A stretch of 64,000 nt of DNA from Erysipelotrichales bacterium. Lineage in GTDB: Bacteria; Bacillota_I; Bacilli_A; RFN20; CAG-826. The notes beneath the pieces were generated by a model. The model made no database searches. It was not told the DNA's origin and saw only the letters and a list, made by a program, of their open reading frames with translations. The DNA lies in NCBI GenBank assembly GCA_022508535.1, contig JAFLUZ010000006.1, positions 35,857-99,856 of the forward strand, read 5' to 3'. Below are positions 57,801 through 64,000 of this stretch, in pieces. A program made the position numbers and the translations under genes. Numbering within the stretch: position 1 is the stretch's first letter; every line of letters begins with the position of its first letter.

Positions 57801-58782
57801 TTTCTTTGATACCTTCTTTTATTTGTTCAACAATATTGGCTTTTGCCATTTTATAAGCAACATTCATAGCACAAGAGAAAGAGTAAGCATCACTACTACC
57901 GTGACCTTTGACAACTACGCCATTAACTCCTAATAACATTGCGCCACCTGTTGATTTGTATTCCATAGTTTCGGAAATTTCTTTGAAACCTTTATTAGCA
58001 AATAAATATCCAATCATGGAGAATATATTGCGCTTAAAGGCACTCTTTATCATTTTCCCCATCATAGAGGCAACACCTTCAACGCCTTTTAAGAAAATAT
58101 TTCCTTCAAATCCTCCAGTAACAATAACATCTGCTTCACCATCAAGAGCGTATCTTGCCTCAATGTTACCTTTGAATCCTTCCATATTCTCTTGCTTGAG
58201 TAATTTATGAGCAGCCTTTACTGTTGGACTACCTTTTCCATCTTCTGCTCCATTACTTAATAAATAAATATTAGGTTTTTCAATACCAAATACTTTATTA
58301 GCGTATATTTTTCCTAATTTTGCAAATTGTACGAGTTGCTCAGGTGTATTTTCGTTATTTGCTCCTATATCAAGAACAGTAACTTTTTTACCTTTAATTT
58401 TTGTTGGGAAAGGAGAAATTAAAGCTGCTCTTTCTACCCCTTCAATTAGTTTTAATTTTAAAGTTGTTGAAGATAAAAATCCTCCTGTTGAACCCGCAGA
58501 AACGATTGCATCTGCTCCAACTTCTAAAAATTTATTAATAGCAACAAGCATTGAAGAATCTTTAGCACGCATTACATCTAGTGCGCCTGCTTCCATAGGA
58601 ACAACTTGACGTGCATCAATTAAAGTAACATTAGGATAGTCTTTCAAAGCTTCTAATTCTTCAATCTTACCAACAGCATATATTTCTACGTCGTTATGAT
58701 TTTTTAAGAAAGTGATAATACCTGGAACTGTTGCACTTGTTCCATTGTCACTTCCCATTGTATCTACAACCATTTTTAACAT
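57790..58782 (-). CDS. plsX: Phosphate acyltransferase PlsX
   Basis: Makes acyl-phosphate from acyl-ACP for phosphatidic acid synthesis by PlsY. The 330-residue length is normal. Typical blocks are VVDTMGSDNGTSATVPGI at the start, GAGALDVMRAKDSSM, IVSAGSTGGFLSSTTLKL, VLDIGANNENTPEQL, and VTGGFEGNIFLKGVEG. ATG 58782 has GAGGTG six bases upstream; the GTG three codons earlier belongs to that site. Fatty acids activated by FakA from the same cluster could feed this enzyme. Confidence 0.96.
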   Translation of the reverse strand: MLKMVVDTMGSDNGTSATVPGIITFLKNHNDVEIYAVGKIEELEALKDYPNVTLIDARQVVPMEAGALDVMRAKDSSMLVAINKFLEVGADAIVSAGSTGGFLSSTTLKLKLIEGVERAALISPFPTKIKGKKVTVLDIGANNENTPEQLVQFAKLGKIYANKVFGIEKPNIYLLSNGAEDGKGSPTVKAAHKLLKQENMEGFKGNIEARYALDGEADVIVTGGFEGNIFLKGVEGVASMMGKMIKSAFKRNIFSMIGYLFANKGFKEISETMEYKSTGGAMLLGVNGVVVKGHGSSDAYSFSCAMNVAYKMAKANIVEQIKEGIKENAK

Positions 58783-58847
58783 GTAATTCACCTCATTAAA
58801 TCATTTTATCATAAATTTAATATTTATAATATTAAAACTACTTCACC

Positions 58848-60839
58848 TTAGACATTTCGGAATTTGTTTTCTTTAGTATAATCATAAGCAAGATTTAAAA
58901 TATTTTTAAATTCGCTACTATTACTATGATTTAAAATGTAATTTGCATCATCTCTTGCAACTTCAAACATTTTAAAATCCGAAATAATATTAGCGTAAGC
59001 AAAATTCGGCATTCCAGATTGCTTTAAACCATTCATGTCTCCTGGTCCTCGCATTGCCAAATCCTCTTCAGCGATTTTAAATCCATCTAAGGTGTTTTCT
59101 AATATTTTAAGTTTTTCAACATCTTCTTCCTCTTCGTTTTTATAAAGGAGAAGACAGGTTGATTCACTTCCATCTCTTCCAATTCTTCCTCTAATTTGAT
59201 GAAGAGAAGCAAGTCCAAAATTCGAAGCACTATATATTACCATTAAATCGGCATTTTTAATGTCGATTCCTACCTCAATAACAGTTGTGGAAATAAGAAT
59301 TGGCGTCTCACCATTTTTAAAACTTTCTAACGCCGCATCTTTTTCTTCTTGCTCTAATTTTCCGTGTAACATTACAACTTTATCTTGGTATTTATTAAAA
59401 AATCTTTGATATAGTTCTTCTACAGAATTATCTCTCACACCCATTTCAATTAGTGGTGCAACCACAAAAACACGATTATTTCTTTTTAAAGATTCATCAA
59501 CATATTTAAAGACTTTTTTATCATCTTCTTTGATGACTTTTGTTTCAATATTTCGATTTAGGACTGGATATTCTGTTAAAGTTGAAACATCTAAATCTCC
59601 ATAAAGAGTTAAAGCAAGTGTGCGCGGAATTGGTGTCGCAGACATAAGTAGTAAATCTGTATTTTCACCTTTCGACGCTAAGAGCAAACGTTGGTTTACT
59701 CCAAATTTATGTTGTTCATCAATAACGACTAATCCAAGTCGCGCATATTGAACATCATTAGAGAAAAGTGCATGAGTTCCAACTACAATATCAATCTCTT
59801 TATTGATAAGTTGTTCTTTTATTATCTTCTTTTCAGCATTAGTCATTGAACCAACGAGCAATCCAACTTTTAATTTATCTTTAAATAGTTTGGTTAATGT
59901 TTCAAAGTGTTGATGCGCTAAGGCATCTGTTGGAGCCATAAGCGCGCCTTGATCTCCTCTTAAGTACGCACCAAAAAGAGCGATATTTGCGACCAACGTT
60001 TTACCTGTTCCCACGTCACCTTGAAGTAAACGATACATAAGGCTTGGTTCATTCATATCTAAAATAATCTCACGAACTGCTAAAACTTGATCATGAGTTA
60101 GTTTATAATCTAAACCTTTAATAAACTCATTAATCTTTAAAGTATCTATTTTATTCTTTTCATTATTTTGCAAAGATTTGTTTTCTCTTCTAATTATTTG
60201 TGTCTGAAGTGTGAAAAGAAGGCATTCTTCGTATTTTAAGACGCGTAAACCTAAATGTACATCATTTGGTCCACTTGGCACATGAACACGCTCTAAGGCC
60301 TCTTTATGGCTTAATAATTGATATTTTTGTTTGAAGTATGAAGGTACAACATCAGGAAAATTGATATTTTCATCGAAAAGATACTTTTTGACCATATTCG
60401 CAAATTGATAATTTTCAATAACGCTTGGTAAAGAATAAATAGCTTTATATTTTTCATTATCAGGAATTGGACCTTTTACTAAATTGATTACATTTATAGT
60501 TGCAGTGTCCTTATCATATGATCCTACGATTGTATAATGACTCGATAAATTAAGTGTCTTATAAAGATAAGGACGATTAAATACAACAACTTTAAAATAA
60601 TTAAAGCTTTCAGTTATAAAAGAAAATCTAATAATTGTTAGTTTGCCTTTTTTTACTATTGTTGGATTAGACACCAATCGTCCATAAAGAACTACTCTTT
60701 CTTTGTTTTCTAAGTTTGTTTCACGAGTTAAAGAAAAATCATTATAAGTGCGTGGTAAATGATGAACTAGAGCATCAATACTTGTGATGCCCATTTGATC
60801 TAATGCCAAATTAATTCTTTCAGATTTAGAAAATTTCAT
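58848..60839 (-). CDS. recG: ATP-dependent DNA helicase RecG
   Basis: Reverses stalled forks and migrates Holliday junctions. The 663-residue length is normal. The N-terminal wedge/OB domain (about 30-150) is followed by helicase motif I QGDVGTGKTLVANIAL, the DEQH box VVIDEQHKFGVNQR, motif III SATPIPRTLAL, and motif VI QIRGRIGRDG. GGAGGG precedes ATG 60839. It lies between fakA and plsX as in Bacillus, though fapR is missing. Confidence 0.97.
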   Translation of the reverse strand: MKFSKSERINLALDQMGITSIDALVHHLPRTYNDFSLTRETNLENKERVVLYGRLVSNPTIVKKGKLTIIRFSFITESFNYFKVVVFNRPYLYKTLNLSSHYTIVGSYDKDTATINVINLVKGPIPDNEKYKAIYSLPSVIENYQFANMVKKYLFDENINFPDVVPSYFKQKYQLLSHKEALERVHVPSGPNDVHLGLRVLKYEECLLFTLQTQIIRRENKSLQNNEKNKIDTLKINEFIKGLDYKLTHDQVLAVREIILDMNEPSLMYRLLQGDVGTGKTLVANIALFGAYLRGDQGALMAPTDALAHQHFETLTKLFKDKLKVGLLVGSMTNAEKKIIKEQLINKEIDIVVGTHALFSNDVQYARLGLVVIDEQHKFGVNQRLLLASKGENTDLLLMSATPIPRTLALTLYGDLDVSTLTEYPVLNRNIETKVIKEDDKKVFKYVDESLKRNNRVFVVAPLIEMGVRDNSVEELYQRFFNKYQDKVVMLHGKLEQEEKDAALESFKNGETPILISTTVIEVGIDIKNADLMVIYSASNFGLASLHQIRGRIGRDGSESTCLLLYKNEEEEDVEKLKILENTLDGFKIAEEDLAMRGPGDMNGLKQSGMPNFAYANIISDFKMFEVARDDANYILNHSNSSEFKNILNLAYDYTKENKFRNV

Positions 60840-60879
60840 ATTTTACCCTCCTTACTTATAATATAGTTTTTCTTTTAAC

Positions 60880-60903
60880 AAAAAAGGGAAATTAAATTCC
60901 CTT
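60880..60903 (-). terminator. Terminator or attenuator between fakA and recG
   Basis: Minus-strand stem AAGGGAA/TTCCCTT followed by TTTTTTG. A TATTAT sequence just downstream may restart transcription for recG. Confidence 0.7.
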
Positions 60904-60916
60904 ATTTATTTAATTA

Positions 60917-62557
60917 TTATTCAACACCAACGATGAATGAATAGACTGGTTGATTACCTTTTTTCAAATCAACATCTAAATCTTCATGTTCTTTCATAAG
61001 ATCTTCTGCAAATTTGTTTGCTTCTTCATCATTTACATCTTCACCATAAATGATTGTAACAATTGAAGACATTTCATCTAACATTGATTCAATCAACTCT
61101 TTAGCAGCGACAAATTTATCTTCATGGCAACAAATAATTTCTTTATTATTTTTCATGCCCATAAATTGGTCTTTCTTAATGTCAACACCATCAATATTTG
61201 TATCTTTAATTGCAAATGTTACTTGTCCAGTTACAACATTCCCTAAAGCTTCACTCATTTCAGCAAAGTTATCATCAGAACTTGCTTCAGGATTAAACAT
61301 CATACATGCCACTAAACCTTGTGGAATGGACTTAGAAGGAATAACCTTAACATTTACTCCTTCGCATACATCAGCAGCCTGAGAAGCCGCTAAAATGATG
61401 TTTGAGTTATTAGGTAAAATATAAACATTTTTCGCGTTAGATTCTTTAATAACTTTAACGAAATCTTCTGTAGCAGGGTTCATAGTTTGACCACCGCTAA
61501 CGATGTAGTCAGCGCGGAGTTCTTTAAACATATTCTCAATGCCATCACCAACTGCAACTGCGATAATTGCGTATTCTTTTTGTTCTACTGGAACATTTCC
61601 TGCTTTTTCTTCTGTTAACTTTGTATGTTGCTCAGTCATGTTTTCAATTTTAATCTTGACGAACTCACCGAATTGTTGAGCAAAGCTAAGAATTTCACCA
61701 GGTTTTAAAGTATGAACATGTACCTTAACTAAATCTTCATCACGAACAACAACAAGAGAATTACCATGAGCACTTAACCAGTTTGAGAATCTTGATTCTG
61801 TAAAACTCTTTTTTGATTCATCTTCTTTTTTTGCTAAACGCATAATGAATTCCGTACAATATCCAAATTCATCTGCAGCAACACTAGCTCCTGCCATTTC
61901 TGGTTTATCATCTTCAAAAGCAGATGCAGTTTCTTTTTCGATCATTTTGCCCTTTAGAGCAGCTTGGAAACCTTCTAATATTTTAATTAATCCTGCTGCA
62001 CCAGAGTCGACAACGCCAACTTGTTTTAAGACAGGCAATAATTCAGGGGTTCTCTCTAAAGATGCATGTGCCTCTTCAATTAATAGCTCGAAAGCTTTTT
62101 CAATAGAAGAAATAGATGCAATATTATCATGAAGCGCTGTAGCAGCTTCACGAATTACAGTTAAAATTGTACCTTCTACTGGGCGCATAACTGCTTTATA
62201 CGCGACATCTTTACCATTCATAAAAGCATCTGATAACTCTTGAACATTAATTGTTACTTTACCATCAAGAGCTTGAGCAAATCCTCTAAAAATCTGCGAT
62301 AATATAACACCTGAGTTTCCTCTCGCACCCATAAGCAATCCTCTAGAGAATGCTTTAGCGATTGAGTAAACATCATCATCATTTCTATTTTGAACTTCTT
62401 TTGCACCTGAAGCCATTGTTAAATTCATATTAGTACCTGTATCACCATCAGGGACAGGGAAAACATTTAACGCATCGATTTCAGGATAGTGATTATACAA
62501 ATTATTTGTGCCTGAAATAATCATTTGTTTCATTTTGGCACCATTAATTGTTTTCAT
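60917..62557 (-). CDS. fakA: Fatty acid kinase subunit FakA (YloV/DAK family)
   Basis: Phosphorylates fatty acids held by FakB carriers, feeding exogenous fatty acids to the PlsX/PlsY pathway. The 546-residue length is normal. The N-terminal DAK2 kinase domain (about 10-200) has LNVFPVPDGDTGTNMNLTM with the metal-binding acids and GARGNSGVILSQIFRG. The middle domain has CTEFIMRL and VHVHTLKPGE, and the C-terminal EDD-like part has DYIVSGGQTMNPATEDF. AAGGAG precedes ATG 62557. It is paired with the Asp23-type gene as in Bacillus yloU-yloV. Confidence 0.95.
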   Translation of the reverse strand: MKTINGAKMKQMIISGTNNLYNHYPEIDALNVFPVPDGDTGTNMNLTMASGAKEVQNRNDDDVYSIAKAFSRGLLMGARGNSGVILSQIFRGFAQALDGKVTINVQELSDAFMNGKDVAYKAVMRPVEGTILTVIREAATALHDNIASISSIEKAFELLIEEAHASLERTPELLPVLKQVGVVDSGAAGLIKILEGFQAALKGKMIEKETASAFEDDKPEMAGASVAADEFGYCTEFIMRLAKKEDESKKSFTESRFSNWLSAHGNSLVVVRDEDLVKVHVHTLKPGEILSFAQQFGEFVKIKIENMTEQHTKLTEEKAGNVPVEQKEYAIIAVAVGDGIENMFKELRADYIVSGGQTMNPATEDFVKVIKESNAKNVYILPNNSNIILAASQAADVCEGVNVKVIPSKSIPQGLVACMMFNPEASSDDNFAEMSEALGNVVTGQVTFAIKDTNIDGVDIKKDQFMGMKNNKEIICCHEDKFVAAKELIESMLDEMSSIVTIIYGEDVNDEEANKFAEDLMKEHEDLDVDLKKGNQPVYSFIVGVE

Positions 62558-62577
62558 GCGAAACTTCTCCTTACTTA

Positions 62578-62928
62578 TTACAATATTTTTATTCCTTGGA
62601 CATAAACATTAATAGCTTTAAATTTAATATCAAAAGTTTTTTCTAAAACATATTTAACCTTTTTTTGAACTTCTGTCACAATTTCGGTGATTTTCACACC
62701 ATATGCAACAACAATATATAAATCTACGGCATAACCATTTTTTAATTTTTTAGGGATTACGCCTTTATAATATTCTTTTTTTAAAAGTAAATTATCAATA
62801 ACGGATGAAGATCTTTGTGCAAGACCCAATACTCCGTAACAATCAGTAGCTGCATTACCTGCAACACTTCCAATTGCTTGAATTGAAATATTAATACCAC
62901 CATACGGAGTTTGCTTATCTATACTCAT
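62578..62928 (-). CDS. yloU: Asp23/Gls24 family envelope protein (YloU)
   Basis: A 116-residue Asp23/Gls24 protein, a small alkaline-shock-type family often attached at the membrane and regularly placed before fakA. The family core includes INISIQAIGSVAGNAATDCYGV, GYAVDLYIVVAYGVKI and VQKKVKYVLEKTFDIK. ATG 62928 has AGGAGG seven bases upstream; the frame extends 13 codons further across that site and the palindrome. The promoter region carries a perfect 9-bp-arm inverted repeat at 62949-62969. Confidence 0.93.
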   Translation of the reverse strand: MSIDKQTPYGGINISIQAIGSVAGNAATDCYGVLGLAQRSSSVIDNLLLKKEYYKGVIPKKLKNGYAVDLYIVVAYGVKITEIVTEVQKKVKYVLEKTFDIKFKAINVYVQGIKIL

Positions 62929-62948
62929 AATTAGCCTCCTAAAATATT

Positions 62949-62969
62949 CATTGGTATATAATACCAATG
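62949..62969 (-). promoter_or_regulatory. Palindromic operator over the yloU-fakA promoter
   Basis: Perfect inverted repeat CATTGGTAT (62949-62957) / ATACCAATG (62961-62969) with a 3-base centre. On the minus strand it contains TGGTATTAT, an extended -10 candidate, so a bound repressor would block the promoter. Confidence 0.6.
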
Positions 62970-63096
62970 TATTCTAACACATTTATAAAAAAAATAAAAG
63001 TATGTATATTCTACACTAAAACAATAAAATGGTAATAAATACATCATTTAATTAAATAAAAAAAAATCATCAGTGACAATTTAGAGCAAAAAAAAA

Positions 63097-63206
63097 GCCC
63101 GGCAGCTCGCTACTCTGTCTCCGAAGAGATACAATCGCCACTACGGTGCTTAACTTCTGTGTTCGGGATGGGAACAGGTGTGTCCACCGCGCCATCACCA
63201 CCAGAC
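63097..63206 (-). rRNA. rrf: 5S ribosomal RNA
   Basis: A 110-base gene. The 5' end GTCTGGTG pairs over eight bases with the 3' end TGCCGGGC. The conserved CCCATCCCGAACACAGAAG loop is present. Nine T follow the 3' end on the minus strand as a terminator tract. It lies downstream of the 23S gene. Confidence 0.96.
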
Positions 63207-63312
63207 TTTTTTTCTTGAGAGATTTGTTCTCTCAAAACTAGATACTATATATTATAATATTCCTTCTTTTTATATCAAGCGTTATCTTAAAACTTAAATG
63301 ATTTTACGTATT

Positions 63313-64000
<688 letters not shown>

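Overview
The window is a low-GC chromosomal segment of a Gram-positive bacterium. The Gram-positive PolC, the Ffh-YlxM-FtsY set, TrmFO, L19, the rRNA genes and gene order shared with the Bacillus 140-150 degree region place it in the class Bacilli in the broad sense. Standard TGG Trp codons, CotJ spore-coat genes and a NiCo riboswitch fit an uncultured gut lineage near Erysipelotrichia/RF39. That placement is inference. No species can be named from the sequence alone.

Layout. Positions 1-5.9 kb hold a truncated MalY-type lyase, a DUF3737 protein, an HTH/DUF2975 pair, tRNA-Thr(CGT), a cotJA/B fusion with cotJC, and a Co/Ni exporter under a NiCo riboswitch. Positions 5.9-12.9 kb are accessory and look like a defence island: a GNAT-YoaP protein, an overlapping pair made of a RibD-type deaminase fused to a GHKL-like ATPase plus a degenerate paralogue, a multi-spanning membrane protein, and a HigBA-like toxin-antitoxin operon whose antitoxin carries an ImmA/IrrE peptidase. 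Positions 12.9-22.8 kb carry a DUF819 transporter, a GNAT enzyme, a PadR/DUF1700-DUF4097 cassette, a cupin, and two membrane-bound XRE regulators beside unknown genes.

Positions 22.9-45.3 kb are a housekeeping backbone on the minus strand: tRNA-Pro, polC, rseP, dxr, cdsA, uppS, frr, pyrH, tsf, rpsB, xerC, trmFO, topA, dprA, rnhB, rbgA, lepB, rplS. It covers replication, membrane and isoprenoid synthesis, ribosome assembly and recycling, and tRNA modification. Two insertions in this backbone, a TM2 protein at 31.6-32.4 kb and a small membrane-protein cluster at 35.9-37.3 kb, have promoters whose -35/-10 spacer is a run of 11 or 10 G (minus strand). This layout predicts slipped-strand phase variation.

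Positions 45.5-50.3 kb hold a candidate small RNA, pepT, an NYN-OST-HTH protein, an XRE regulator and an NCS2 purine permease. Positions 50.5-52.4 kb (rpsP-khpA-rimM-trmD) lie on the plus strand, inverted relative to their usual partners ffh and rplS. A serpin gene with its own ECF-type sigma factor sits at the break. Positions 54.5-62.9 kb return to the minus strand with ffh, ylxM, ftsY, rnc, plsX, recG, fakA and asp23. The window ends with a 5S gene and the 3' part of a 23S gene.

The two most notable findings are the deaminase/ATPase active-plus-inactive pair at 6758-9165 and the two poly-G promoters at 32407-32438 and 37339-37368.
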